A DNA stretch of 64,000 nucleotides from Mermis nigrescens (Eukaryota > Nematoda > Enoplea > Mermithida > Mermithidae). Location: NCBI GenBank assembly GCA_036768485.1, contig JAVLUZ010000157.1, positions 14,000,011 through 14,064,010 of the forward strand, read 5' to 3'. Each line of letters starts with the position of its first letter. The first letter of the stretch is position 1. Below, piece by piece: positions 21,828-33,891 of the stretch. The notes below the pieces were generated by a model. The model was given only the letters and a program-made list of their open reading frames with translations, was not told the DNA's origin and made no database searches. A program made the position numbers and the translations under genes.

Positions 21828-21920
21828 CTGCTTAGGTCGAGGTCGCTCCTGCTTAGGTCAATGTATAGATGCTTAGGTCGATGTATAGATGCTTAGGTCG
21901 ATGTATAGATGCTTAGGTGT
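21828..21920 (+). repeat. 20-bp minisatellite GCTTAGGTCGATGTATAGAT
   Basis: About four units in a row, flanked left by CTGCTTAGGTCGAGGTCGCT and right by GTGAGAACCCTGG. An inverted, homologous block is at 30700-30860, including the flanks. Confidence 0.85.
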
Positions 21921-22223
21921 GAGAACCCTGGTGTTAAAGAAAGGTGGAAAAAATTCACCTTGTATATACCCTAATGTTAAAAAGATTGAAAAAATTTGAT
22001 AGCTTATTTGAGCAGTAATCGGCAATAGAGGTAGTCGAAAACAGCGGTAAAATAAGATGTGAAAAAAAATTTTTGTTGAAGTTTTTCACTCACATGGTTT
22101 TCCGCTAATGTTTTTGACTTCTGTATTAAGATTATTGCTTGAAAAGGCATAAAAATATGTTTTCTTGAAAATTTGAGACTTTCCAGTATTCTCTACTCCG
22201 CCCGATGGATAATTTGGTGCGGA

Positions 22224-22646
22224 CTGCACGGTTTTTTTGTATTTGGTAAGATTTTTCCCGATGTACAAAGACTTTTGGAACCGTCTTTGTACGTACAAGA
22301 TTTTTGGAAAGGCAAAAACTGCAAAAAAAGGTTTTGAAATTCGTAAAAATTTTGGGCACTTAGCACCGAAATGAGTAATTGTGTATTGTATCTTTATAAT
22401 GTCAGAAATTGCATTTTGAAAGGAAAAACATCAAATTTCGCCATTTTGAGACAATTATCACTGATTATTGCCCTCAGAAAACCAGAAATGAGACACTACC
22501 AAGGATTGAATAAGTCTGTTTTTGCCACACTAAAATCGCTGTACCATATAATAGTACCCAAAAACTTGTGTGTACAAAATGTACAAAGACTTTAGGAACC
22601 ATCTTTGTACGTATGCAAACGGACCTTGTACAAAACAAAAACACTG
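22224..22646 (-). mobile_element. Family I element, nested copy
   Basis: Reverse orientation: CTGCACGGTTTTTTTGTATT at left, GGACCTTGTACAAAACAAAA and ACACTG at right. The flanks GTGCGGAC and GTGCAGAG are weakly alike (6 of 8). Confidence 0.65.
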
Positions 22647-23702
22647 GTGCAGAGTGCTGAGAAAATTAATTATTTTCTTCATGTCTAACTCAAATTTGAG
22701 TGGTTTTGAGCGGGCTTTAAGACAGAAATTATGCATGAACGAAAATTTGCGCCGGTATAATATTTATGTCATTCATGTCATAAATCAAATTTGAGCAGTT
22801 TTGATCGAATAGAAGACAAAAGCTATAGATAAACGATAAATTCGGCGCAATGCGCCGGAAAAAAACATGTTTTTCATATCATATCTTTAAATTGATCGAT
22901 TTTGAGCAATGTAGAGATAAAAACTACACCAGAAAAACAAATCCAGCGCGAAGCGCGGAAAAATGGACATGCTCTCCATGTCTAACTCGAATTTGAGTGA
23001 TTTTGAGCGGTTTATAAGACCAGGACTGTATACACTATAAACAATAAATTCAGTGCGAAGCGCCTAAAATATTTGCGTTTTCTTGCTCAAAATTGGCCCA
23101 AAAACCTGTTTTGGCGATGTTTTAGACGCGATTTAGGAATTTATCATTTTTTTCTTCCGGGAGATACTTGTGAATTCGAAAAAGAATTCTATTTTGGAGA
23201 GAAGGCTGTCCGTTTTGGGAAAGGGCCTGCTTAGATATCGTAAAAAATTAGTATACGCAATAATAAAAGCATTTCCAGCACTTCTTTGCAAGAAATTTTT
23301 GATGAAACAGAATAATTGCAAATAAATCAAAATTATATGCTCAATTTCGTAGTCAGACATAAAAATCTATGATTAAATTAAGTTCACGGTTGATTTCTCA
23401 ACATGTGAGTTGTAAGGTCAAAACTGGACCCTATTAGATTCGTGAATTTTTTGTCAATGTTTATTAGGGATCGACCGGAGCTCTGGTTCTGGCTCTGGCT
23501 TCTGCTGTTTTTTGATTCTTGGCCTCCAGCAAACGGGAAACGAAAAATTGGGGTTGGAGCACGGTTTTTAACACCACACGGATACAAAGTCCTTTTAGAG
23601 CAAAAAGTGTAGTAATTTTTATGCATTTTAAGGTATTTTTCAGCAAAAATCAAAGAAATTTTGCGCTTAACGCTGAGTATTATGTCTACTAATTATTTAG
23701 CC

Positions 23703-23858
23703 TCAACTGCGCGATTTAAACACTTCACAGTCAATCTTCTTGTAATCTACATAGTTATGCATTTCCTCGTCTATTTGTTTAAAGGTTTCCAGCACAAAAT
23801 AATTTACTTTCTGACAACTTCGCATTGTTTTCTGCTCATTGAAAACAAAATTAGCTTT
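23703..23858 (-). CDS. Candidate terminal exon, unknown protein
   Basis: On the - strand, after the acceptor AACAAACATTAG, a phase-0 frame of 51 codons runs to TGA at 23703-23705. It is charged and amphipathic, with VNYFVLETFKQIDEEMHNYV and VDYKKIDCEVFKSRS at the end. It is not part of any repeat family seen here and looks like a real C-terminal exon. No upstream exon was found; the stretch on that side is taken by a hAT-like element. Function unknown. Confidence 0.38.
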   Translation of the reverse strand, partial: KANFVFNEQKTMRSCQKVNYFVLETFKQIDEEMHNYVDYKKIDCEVFKSRS

Positions 23859-23941
23859 CTAATGTTTGTTTACTTATCATTCAATTCATACAGAAAGCGC
23901 AGTAGCATCTGTTGTCAGATTAAATTAGTATATGGCAACTG

Positions 23942-24938
23942 CAGTGGTGGATCTGGGATTTTCCTAGAGGGGCGGTATCAAATTGTATAATTTTATAAAA
24001 CATCACTTTTGACACAATATTTTTTCTAAAACTTTTAAAATTAGAGACAATTTTTGTGCGAAAAAATTATTAAATTTTTTGACTTTAACAAAAATCTGGC
24101 GCGAAGCGCCAGAAAATTTATAAAATTGAGGCGGATAGACATCTAGAAGCGTGATTAATTGCTTGATTTCCTGTATTTACAGCATTTGATGCAAAACATC
24201 GAAAATCTTAATTGAAAATAGAAAGAACACTATGCTGAAATAGCTGTTTCTGCTGTTAAAATTGTTTTGAAACCAATATACGCGAACAGAAAATTCCAGG
24301 CAGTATTTGTTGTACAATTTCCGTTTGTACAGGTACAAAGATCGTCCTAAAAAACTCCTCGTACATTTTTTACATACAAATTTTTGGGTACTATGATATA
24401 GTACGGTAGAGACTTTCGTGTGGTAAAAACAGTTGTTCGACCTCTGGTAGTGTATTTTGGCTAATTCCTGGTTTTATGAGGGCAAAAATCGTAAGAATCG
24501 TCTTAAAACGCGAAAATTCATTTTCCTTTCGAAATGCGATTTCTGTTATTATAAAGATATATAGGACATGCAATTACTAATTTTGGCACGAAGCGCCGGA
24601 AATTTTTGCGAATTTCAACCCTCTTTAGCAGTATTTGTCTTCATAAAAATCTTTATACATGTATGTACAAAGACGGCCATGAAAAGTCTTTGTACATCGG
24701 GAAAAATCTTTGCGAATACAAAAGCAAAACTGTGCTTCCAGGTCGCCAAGAAAGTAAATAAATGTCATTAATAAGTATCATCGAGAACGTAGCCCTAGAA
24801 AAATTCGAGTGATTATGGTCATGGTCACTGATGGCAAAAATCATTGCAAATTGCATATCCATTCTTTATCTCGCCAAATAATTTTGGCCAATGTGTGGGG
24901 GGCGGCGTCCCTCCCCCGCCCCCTTAAATCCGCCCCTG
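23942..24938 (+). mobile_element. hAT-like family E, long copy
   Basis: It starts CAGTGGTGGATCTGGGATTT and ends AAATCCGCCCCTG, flanked by a perfect 8-bp duplication GGCAACTG (23934-23941, 24939-24946). This 997-bp copy has internal sequence that short copies lack (GGCGCGAAGCGCC at about 24100; GTCGCCAAGAAAGTAAATAA), shared with the copies at 42280 and 52212. A family I element is nested at 24301-24734. Confidence 0.85.
24301..24734 (+). mobile_element. Family I element in family E
   Basis: 434 bp flanked by ATTCCAGG and CTTCCAGG (7 of 8). The copy of family E at 52212 gives an empty site (CTTCTAGGTCGCCAAG at 54932-54947). Confidence 0.8.
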
Positions 24939-25382
24939 GGCAACTGCCTTTTCATTTGTGATGTGGCAATAGATACGAAAGTCTCAGCTTTCTGTGTCCA
25001 CTGAGCATTAAAAAGTCAATAATTGTGACTTAGCGTGAATTTTTGATTGGTTCAAATCTAATTGTACTGACAATAACACAAACAAATCATTGATCTGCAG
25101 AATATCACGTTATTATCAAAGAGCTGTATTGAAAAACAAAAGAACATGCACCTTTTGACACCATATGTGTTATATAGGTGAAAGAGCGTGCTAATGTAAG
25201 TCATTCTGTGCTAATAGAAAAAAAATTATTCAGCAAGAATGCTAATGCGGGTTGTAGTTGTACTAAAAAAAGCTGGGCCGAAAGTGTTCTCATGTTAATA
25301 AATAGATAAAGTCTACTTCAAAATTTTATACATGAATGGCAATTCTTGAATTAATGTGAACCGATTATAAACCACTTCAAAC

Positions 25383-25827
25383 CAGTGTTTTTTTGTACAA
25401 GGTCCGTTTTACATATGCAAGATGGTCCCCTAAAGTCTTTGTACATTTTGTACAAACAAACTTTTGGGTTCTGTAATGGTACAGTATCGATTTTAGTGTG
25501 GTAAAAAGAGTTGTTCGAACTTTTGGTAATGTATTTTAGCTAATTTCTGGGTCTCTTAGGGCAAAATCATTAAAAATCGTTCCGGGAAACGGCGCGAAGT
25601 GCCGAAAAATTCGAGATTTTTCCTTTTGAAATGCAATTTCTGCCATTACAAAGATATATAGAACACACAATTACTCATTTCAGCACGAAGCACCGAAAAT
25701 TTTTGCGAATTTTGCAGACCTTTTTTGCAATTTTTGGCTTCCGAAAATCTTTGTATATGTACAAAGACGGTCGAAAAGTCTTTGTACACATCGGGAAAAA
25801 TATCTTTGCCGAGCATAAAAAAGCGTG
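25383..25827 (+). mobile_element. Family I element
   Basis: It starts CAGTGTTTTTTTGTACAAGG and ends in a decayed AAAAAAGCGTG. Flanks CTTCAAAC and GTTTAAAC agree at 6 of 8. It holds two hairpins (GGCGCGAAGTGCC, AGCACGAAGCACC). Confidence 0.7.
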
Positions 25828-25835
25828 GTTTAAAC

Positions 25836-26965
25836 TGAGACAACAAGCGTCGGTCGCACTAATTATAATTTAATTATATTTAATTTTAACACGTAAATGT
25901 TACTAAGAAAAATTCTACATATATATGAGCAGTAGATGGGAGATTAGATGACATGCAGTGTATCGTGCTGAGTGCTACACAGCTGGGTTACTTAAGAATA
26001 AATCAGCTTCAAACAAAATGAAGAGTGCTCTCAAAAATAAGCGCAGATTCGGCGTTATTTCCAATAGCCCAACATGATTTACAAAATAAAAAATGTGATG
26101 TAAATTTTCAAAATTTTTGACATTTTAGGTCGGACTATTACTTTGTTGAGATTCTAAGCATTTAAACTTTTAACGTTTTCAAAATACTTACTCTGAAGCC
26201 AATAATTAAAATGCGACGAAAAACTTTGAATTTCGACTTGAAATGTTAAAAATTCTACTTTTTTAGATCCTTGTTTGTTTCAGAAGCACTATTGAATAAA
26301 TTATAGTAGGGCAAACTTCTTAGACTGAACGTCGCTGGTTTGAGCATAACTTTTGACATCGCTGAAGAATATTTCTTGCTATTTTTCGAAAAAAGTTATT
26401 TCTACCCCACCCGATCCCCTCTAGAAATCGTAATTCTATTCAAAAATAATATGATTCACATCTAAATAACCCTTGGCCAGGATTTTATTTCAGGGAGAGA
26501 ATCGCTAATATCTTGAAAATGTATATAACGTTTATAAGCCAGCTTATGCGATAAATCGACATTTCTGACGTGTTTTGTGTCATGGAATCATATCTTCAGC
26601 TTGTGTTGATAAAATAAATAATAGTGATGTGATAAAATTTTTAGCGTTTTTACTCTTTTGAACTCAATTTTGCAGTTTTAGGACAAACAATGCATCAATG
26701 TGCACATTATAAAACTTTGCATCAAAGTAATGAGAATTTTTGACTGTTTTATAATTTTATCCTTGAAGCTCAATTCTGAAGCTCTCTGAAGATAAGCAAA
26801 ACGAAATTGGATTTGGCGCAAAGCGCAAGAAAATTACAAACATTTTGTAATCCTTTTAAGCTCAATTTTACAGGTTTGTGAATATTAGCCATGCCGCAAT
26901 TACATCTAGCATGAAGTACCGGAAAATTTTTGAAACATCCATTTAAACTAAATTATGCGACTTTC
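25836..26965. other. AT-rich interval with faint repeat traces
   Basis: A family C-like word (CCAGGATTTTATTTC at 26476) and a GGCGCAAAGCGC hairpin at 26815 mark old elements. No exon recognised. Confidence 0.4.
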
Positions 26966-26972
26966 TGAATCA

Positions 26973-27010
26973 GTGGCGGATGTAGAATTTTCTAAGGAGG
27001 GCAGTGCTAG
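26973..27010 (+). mobile_element. Family E left end only
   Basis: CAGTGGCGGATGTAGAATTT is the family E terminus. No matching right end was found before or after the minisatellite that follows. Confidence 0.5.
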
Positions 27011-27059
27011 CTTTTTCAAAAACAGTCAAGAATAGGCCTGGTTTTAAAAAATGATACCT

Positions 27060-30000
27060 GTTTTTTGAGGGTTATCTGTTTTCTCAAAAAAAGGTTGCCC
27101 GATCCTGAAAAGATTGCCTGCTTCTCGAAAAAGGCTGACTGGTTTTAGAAAAAGGTTGTCTGGTTCTTGAAGAAATATTGTCTGGCTCATGAGAAAAGTT
27201 GCCTGGTTTTTTAAAATAAGGTTTTTCTGGTTTCTGAAATAAGGTTTCCCGCTTCATTAGAGTTGCCTCGTTCTTGAAAAGGTTCCCTAATTTCTGAAAA
27301 ATGGTACATAGTCTGGTTATAGAATAAAAAGTTGTCTGCTTTCTAAACAAGGTTGCCTGTTTCTTGAGAAAAGGTTGTCTGGCTCGTGAAAAAGTTGGCT
27401 GGTTACTTGAAAAGGTTGGTTGGTTCCCAAAAAAGGTTGCCTGCTCTCTTAAAAAAGGTTGGTCGGTTCCCAAAAAGTTGGCTGGTTCCATAAAAAGGTT
27501 GGCTGGTTCCTCAAAAAGGTTGGTGGGTTCCCAAAAAAGATACTTGATTCCCAAAAAAGGCGACGGTTTTCTTAAAGGTCAGGGTGGTTCTCAAAAAAGA
27601 TTGACTGCTTCCAAGAAAAGGTTGGTTGCTTCCCAAAAGAGGTTGCCTGCTCCCTTAAAGGTTGGTCGATCCCAAAAAAAGGTTGGGATGGTTCCTTAAA
27701 AGGTTGGCTGGTTCCTGAAAAGGGTTATAGTCGGTTCCCAAAAAAGGTCGGCTTATTCCTTAAAAGGGTTGGCTGGCTTCCAAAAAAGGTTGCCTGCTCC
27801 CTTAAAAAGGTTGGTCGGTTCCCAAAAAAGGTTGGCTGGTTCCTTAAAAGGTTGGTTGGCTCCCAGAAAGGTTGGCTGGTCCCTTAAATGGGTTGGCTGG
27901 TTCCTTAAAAGGTTGGTCGGTACCCAAAAAGGTTGGTCGAGTTCCCAAAAAGGTTGGCTGCTTCTGCATGAAAAGGTTGGTTGTTTCCCAAAGGAGTTGC
28001 CTGCTCCCTTAAAAGGTTGGTCGGTCCCAAAAGAAAAGCAGCTTATTCCTTAAAGGTTGGCTGGCTTCCGAAAAGCTTGCCTGCTCCCTTAAAAGGTTTA
28101 TTCGGTTCCCAAAAGGTTGGCTGGTTCCTTAAAAGGTTGGCTGGTTCCTTAAAAGGTTGGTTGGTTCCCAAGAAAGTTGGCTGGTCCCTTAAATAGGTTG
28201 GCTGTTCCTTAAAAAGTTTGGTCGGTTCCCAAAAAAGGTTGACTGGTTCCTTAAAAAGGTTGGTCCGGTTCCCAAAAGGTTAATCGGTTCCCAAAGGTTG
28301 ACTGGTTCCTTAAAAGGTTGGTCGGTTCCCAAAAAGGTTGGTCGGTTCCCAAAAAAGGTTGGCTGCTTCCATGAAAAGGTTGGTTGCTTCCCAAAGAGGT
28401 TGCCTGCTCCCTTAAAAAGGCTGGTCGGTCCCCAAAAAGGTTGGCTTATTCCTTAAAGGTTGGCTGGCTTCGAAAAAAGCTTGCCTGCTCCCTTAAGGTT
28501 TATTCGGTTCCCAAAGATTGGCTGGTTCCTTAAGGTCGGTCGGTTCCCAAAAAAGGTTGGCTGTTTCCTTAAAAAGGTTGGTTGGTTCCCAAAGAAGGTT
28601 GGCTAGTCCCTTAAATAGGTTGGCTGTTCCTTAAAGTTTGGCGGTCGGTTCCCAAAAAAGGTTGACTGGTTCCTTAAAAAGGTTGATCGGTTCCCAAAAA
28701 GGTTGGCTGCTTCCATGAAAAGGTTGGTTGCTTCCCAAAAGAGGTTGCCTCCTTAAAAAGGTTGGTCGGTCCCCAAAAAAGCTTGGCTTATTCCTTAAAA
28801 GGTTGGCTGGCTTCCGAAAAAGCTTGCCTGCTCCCTTAAAAAGGTTTATTCGGTTCCCAAAAAAAGGTTGGCTGGTTCCTTAAAAAGGTTGCTGGTTCCT
28901 TAAAAAGGTTGGTTGGTTCCCAAGAAAGGTTGGCTAGTCCCTTAAATAGGTTGGCTGTTCCTTAAAAAGTTTGGTCGGTTCCCAAAAAAGGTTGACTGGT
29001 TCCTTAAAAAGGTTGGTCGGTTCCCAAAAAAGGTTAATCGGTTCCCAAAAAAGGTTGACTGGTTCCTTAAAAAGGTTGGTCGGTTCCCAAAAAAGGTTGG
29101 CTGGTTCCTTAAAAAGGTTGGTTGGTTCCCAAAAAAGGTTGGCTGGTCCCTTAAATAGGTTGGCTGTTCCTTAAAAAGGTTGGTCGGTTCCCAAAAAAGG
29201 TTGACTGGTTCCTTAAAAAGGTTGGTCGGTCCCCAAAAAAGGTTGGTCGGTTCCCAAAAAAGGTTGGTTGCTTCCCAAAGAGGTTGCCTGCTCCCTAAAA
29301 AGGTTAGTCGGTCCCCAAAAAAGGTTGGCTGGTTCCTTAAAAAGGTAGGTTAGTCCCAAGAAAGTTTGGCTGCTTTTATGAAAAGGTTGTTGACTTCCCA
29401 AAAGAGTTTGCCTGCTCTATTAAAAAGGTTGGTTGATTCCCAAAAGAGGTTGGATGGTTCCTTAAAAAGGTTGGCTGGTTCCTGAAAAGGGTTAGTCGGT
29501 TCCCAAAAAAGGTTGGCTCATTCCTTAAAAAGGTTGGCTGGTTTCTTAAAAAGGTAGGTTAGTTCCCAAAAAAGGTTGGCTGGTTCCTTAAAAAGGTTGG
29601 TTGGTTCCCAAGAAAGCTTGGCTGGTCCCTTAAATAGGTTGGCTGTTCCTTAAAAAGGTTGGTCGGTTCCCAAACAAGGTTGACTGGTTTCTTAAATTGG
29701 TAGGTTAGTTCCCAAAAAAGGTTGGCTGCTCCCATGAAAAGGTTGGTTGCTTCCCAAAAGAGGTTGCCTGCTCCCTTTAAAAGGTTGATCGGTCCCCAAA
29801 AAAGGTTGGTTGGTTCCTTAAATAGGTTGGCTGGTTCCTGAAAAGGGTTAGTCGGTTCCCGAAAAAGGTTGGCTTATTTCTCAGAAAGGTTGGTCAATTC
29901 CCAAAAGAGGTTTCCTGCTCCCTTAAAAAAGTTGGTCGGTTGCCAAAAAGGTTGGCTGGTTCCTTAAAAAGGTTGGTCGGTTTTCAAAAAAGGTTGACTG

Positions 30001-30562
30001 GTTTCTTAAAAAGGTAGGTTAAATCCGAGAAAAGGTTGGCTGCTTCCATGAAAAGGTTGGTTGCTTCCCAAAAGAGGTTGCCTGCTCCCAAAAAGGTTGG
30101 TCGGTCCCCAAAAAGGTTGGATGGTTCCTTAAATAGGTTGGCTGGTTCCTGAAAAGGCTTAGTCGGTTCCCAAAAAGGTTGGCTTATTCCTCAGAAAGGT
30201 TGGTCAATTCCCAAAAAAGGTTGCCTGCTCCCTTAAAAAGGTTGGTCGATCCCCAAAAAGGTTGGCTGGTAACTTAAAAAGGTTGGTCGGTTCCCAAAAA
30301 AGGTTGACTGGTTTCTTAAATTGGTAGGTTAGTTCCCAAAAAGGTTGGCTGCTCCCATGAAAAGGTTGGTTGCTTCCCAAAAGAGGTTGCCTGCTCCCTT
30401 AAAAAGGTTGGTCGGTCCCCAGAAAAGGTTGGATGGTTCCTTAAATAGGTTGGCTGGTTCCTGAAAAGGGTTAGTCGGTTCCCAAAGAAGGTTGGCTTAT
30501 TTCTCAGAAAGGACGGTCAATTCCCAAAAAGGTTGCCTGCTCCCTTAAAAAGGTTGGTCGGA
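27060..30562 (+). repeat. 3.5-kb minisatellite, 21-bp unit
   Basis: About 165 units alternate between GGTTGGCTGGTTCCTTAAAA(A) and GGTTGGTCGGTTCCCAAAAA(A), so the real period is a 42-bp dimer. A higher-order pattern is visible: blocks with TTGCCTGCTCCC recur every few hundred bases from 27.6 to 30.5 kb. The left 300 bp (27060-27360) is the most diverged. Because 21 is a multiple of 3, long false reading frames (G-S-Q-K-R-L type) appear. Confidence 0.95.
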
Positions 30563-30696
30563 AAAAATTCGGTGGGCACTAAACTGCATAAGGGCCAAGA
30601 TTTCTACTTGAATACGATTCAAACAGCATTTTTGGATTATCTCAAAGTTCTATTCGTTTGAAGATTCAAACAGTGGAATGCAGAATAACATACACC

Positions 30697-30865
30697 CAAT
30701 TTAGGTCGACCTAAGCATCTATACATCGACCTGAGCATCTACACATCGACCTAACCATCTATACATCGAATTTAGCATCTATACCTCGATCTAAGCGGGA
30801 GCGACCTCGACCTAAGCAGCCGAAATCACCTTCTCAGATGCACTAAGCCTAAGCATAAGCGTCAT
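30697..30865 (-). repeat. Inverted copy of the 20-bp minisatellite block
   Basis: Units of ATCTATACATCGACCTAAGC type, then CGACCTCGACCTAAGCAGC and CACTAAGCCTAAGC. This is the mirror of 21790-21920, including an outer ACATATCTTATCAAGTAAA word that is also in the left copy. Confidence 0.8.
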
Positions 30866-30989
30866 TTAAGCAGAAACTTGAATTTTTACATATCTTATCA
30901 AGTAAAATGACAGTAAAAACATGCAAAAAATTGTTTTTCAAATTTAAAAATTTTGAAACAAAAATTTTTTCCGCGCAATAAAAGTCATT

Positions 30990-32830
30990 TTTTCGTAATC
31001 AGCGACCCCGAAAATGTTAGTTACATTTGTTTTTAGCCCGAATTCGGAACATTTTTGGTAAACTGTAAAATACCCCTTTTAATGTAGCATATAATACGGT
31101 TCGTGAGGTGTAAAGTTATTTTTAACAAAATTTTCCTACGGATAGTTTGGCATCTAAAAAGTCTATGAGTGGTCCTGGAAAAACTTATAAATTTTAGACG
31201 TTTTCGAAAAAAACTTTTTCCTCAAGCTGCTTTGCGGACGCGGGAAAATTTTTATATGCGCATGATCGTTAAAAAATCCACTGATCGTGAAAGGGCTTTT
31301 GCTGCGTAGAGGCTTAAGCAAAAGTATAAAACAATGATTATATTTACATACAATCATTGATTACTTATTTACTTTGTTCATTTTTAGTGTTATAGCGCCT
31401 GCAATTAAAGCAGTATGTTGTTCTGTCTCTTGCGACACTGCTCCTATGGTAACATATAGAAAACTACATTATCACTATGCCTATTGGTCGTAAAAATGCC
31501 GCCAGGTTTGGCACGTCAACGTCTCCTAAATCATTGCACGACGAGCAGAATCGTGGGTGAGCTATCTCGTGATGCATCAATAATATTAGGAAATAAACTT
31601 TTCGGCCACATTTATCTTATTTATATTTAATAAAATAATGGATGTGTATTTTTGATGATTTTAGACATTTTTCTTTGATTTTTCTGGCGCGTGGCGGCGG
31701 AAGCGCTGAAATATGTAGTACTCATTGATGACGTTTACTCGCTTTTTTGGCGCTCTCAAAACCTTTTTTACGTTAGAAACATATTTTTTATACGGAATAC
31801 AGACATAGTTAAAAGCATTCTCGATCTGGGAATTCGCAATTTTCTGAAAAATTCGTACAAAAGGCGCCGTTTTGAGCGTTTTTAGCCATCTTTTGACTCA
31901 AAAATACCATTGATTATATTTTGTTTATTTATTCGAATTTTTTCGATATTTTTTAATTTTTCAATGATTTTTGAGTATCATTAGAAACGTTGAAAAATGA
32001 GGTTTTCTACGCGTTTCTACTTTTGGTTAGCCCACAAAATTTACTCTAAAATTTCATCCCCGCCTGGAATTCCCATGCTCTGCATGGCTGGACAAAAGCT
32101 CCGTACTTTAGTAGGGTTTCGCACTTTTTTTGGCGCTTTGTGCCGACTTTTGCACTAGTTTTGCGCATTTTTCGTCGAAAACTCGGAAATTTTAGAATTT
32201 TTTATAATGTCAAAATTGATTCTGCGTTTCAAAAGATGGCAAAAACGGATATTTTACGCTCAATGGACAGATTTTTCGGACTATTTTTTATAATATCAAG
32301 AAAATTAGGGGTTCCGCCCCGCCCTTCTATAGGATAATCCTGGATCCAGGTTTGATTCTGATATTCCTAAAACTTTAGATGGTTTTAGGTGTTAACCTAA
32401 CCAACTTTTCAGCTGGTTTTTTAACCAATACCAGTGACGGATCTTTGATTTTCGGACCCAAAATTTTCCCAAATAGTCGGTAATAAGCACAAATATCCCT
32501 TTTTAACGCGCGAAATGGGTTTTTTAATTTTCGATAATCTTGTTAAAAGTGATTAAAATCCTCTAACCTGAATGAAAATATGACGCAAAGGGACGAGAAA
32601 TTTGTGAAATTTAGGCATAGCGATCTTCAGAGGCCTGAATTACTGTCCATTCTATAGGCTCGTTCACGAAACCTTGTGCACGGATCACAATTTTTGAGTC
32701 AGTGTAAATCGACTGCAAAAGAAATTTAAACTGCAGCGACAAAGTTGATTCTGTGCACAGCAATGGATGAGCATATGAAGTTTGACTGTACGAATTTTTG
32801 TTACAGTAAGCTGCTTGCAAACCACTTTTG
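30990..32830. other. Interval with fragments of families C, D and E
   Basis: A family D piece ends CTGGAATTCCCATGCTCTGC near 32088, and a family E-type end (GGATAATCCTGGATCCAGG) is at 32332. The rest is AT-rich with no exon that I can support. Confidence 0.4.
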
Positions 32831-32836
32831 TAGCTA

Positions 32837-33014
32837 CACTACTAGCCATGAATGTTTACGCTTTAATAAGCTTCTAGAGCTTGTTAGGGTTAAATCTTTA
32901 ACACGTCACTCCTACTTCCGCCCACGCACGACCGACTTGTTAAACATATATCCCTTAACAAGCTCTATCATCCTATGGAGCATATTAAAACATAAACATT
33001 CTTGGCGAGCACTG
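32837..33014. mobile_element. Tc1/mariner-type MITE, 178 bp
   Basis: The right end read inward is CAGTGCTCGCCAAGAATGTT; the left end is CACTACTAGCCATGAATGTT. TA lies on both sides (32835-32836, 33015-33016). Inner inverted words AGAGCTTGTTA and TAACAAGCTCT extend the stem. It is related by its ends to the two larger MITEs at 34973 and 36914. Confidence 0.7.
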
Positions 33015-33324
33015 TACCCGCTTGCACGCCGAAAACTGATTTTCATACACAGCACAAGGTTTCGCGAAATAGACTGTAGTATTTGACGCAGCGTCGGGAC
33101 TTTTTAAAATTTGCGTTCAAAAATAGATGAAACTACGCGAAATAGCTATTTAACGATCGAGAAATTGTTATAGCGGTCAGAAAAATGTTTTTTGCTATAA
33201 AAACACATTCGTGGCGCAAACATATTTCTGCTATGCCGCCAAGAAAATAAAGATGACCATAAATAGGAATTTTTTGACGCCCGCCGGCAAATTTAAAGAA
33301 ATTGTGACCAGAAAATCATACAGC

Positions 33325-33518
33325 CAGGGGCGGATTAAGGGAGCAGGGGGGCGGCCGCCCCTCCCCCCATTGGCCCAAAATAGTGCGCAAAATTGAGCAT
33401 TTTTGAGCGATTTCTAGCGATTTTCGGCTTAAAACGGCTAATTTTGCCGCCCAAGTCAGGGTTCCGCCCCCTTAGGGGTAACCCATCCCCGCTTAGGGAA
33501 ATCCAAGATACGCCACTG
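33325..33518 (-). mobile_element. hAT-like family E, short copy
   Basis: CAGGGGCGGATTAAGG ... GATACGCCACTG, flanked by CATACAGC and CATACAGA (7 of 8). Confidence 0.8.
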
Positions 33519-33689
33519 CATACAGACTATTATTTAGCTCCTTAACCACGTCTACTCAATGGAAATTGGGCGACCGTCCTTCAGTCCTCCCCTTTAATCC
33601 ACCCCTGTAATATAATAGGGCAGTAATAATCAATGCTACAAGTGTTCGCTGTACGTATTGTTATAGAATTTTTAATTATTTAACATCAT

Positions 33690-33880
33690 AAATGTACGAG
33701 GTCAGGGTCAGCGGGGGGGGGGGCTGTGAAATTCCGGAAATCGAAATCAGTAAATATAGTGTTCTATGATTGTTTTGCTATTTAAATTATGGAAATGATC
33801 GGAATAGCCTATAAAACGCGTTTCCATAGTAATACAGAATGTTTTGGCCGTTTTTAGGCTGTTTTTGGCGATAAAATGGA
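33690..33880 (+). repeat. Family K fragment
   Basis: GGTCAGGGTCAGCGGGG, then GAAATTCCGGAAATCG and the ATGGAAATGATCGGAATAGC block, then a truncated end. The family is better seen at 55780-56175. Confidence 0.55.
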
Positions 33881-33891
33881 TATCATTTACC

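Larger units (their letters stand above)
21090..23160 (+). mobile_element. Family C element, composite copy
   Basis: It begins with ATTCAGGATTTTATTTCGGC and contains, at 22690-23070, units of about 118 bp with TCTAACTC.AATTTGAGTG and a GCGC-hairpin each. Family I (22224-22646) and a minisatellite-bearing element (about 21700-21935) are nested in it. Its right limit is approximate. Confidence 0.5.

Noticed and set aside
21828..21920. Regular short repeats resembling a CRISPR array
   Set aside because: Units are directly adjacent with no unique spacers, and the genome is eukaryotic. It is a minisatellite.
27084..29401. Several frames of 60-156 codons with G-S-Q-K-R-L type repeats
   Set aside because: The minisatellite unit is 21 bp, so a stop-free frame is expected by construction. 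No start context or splice signal supports a gene.
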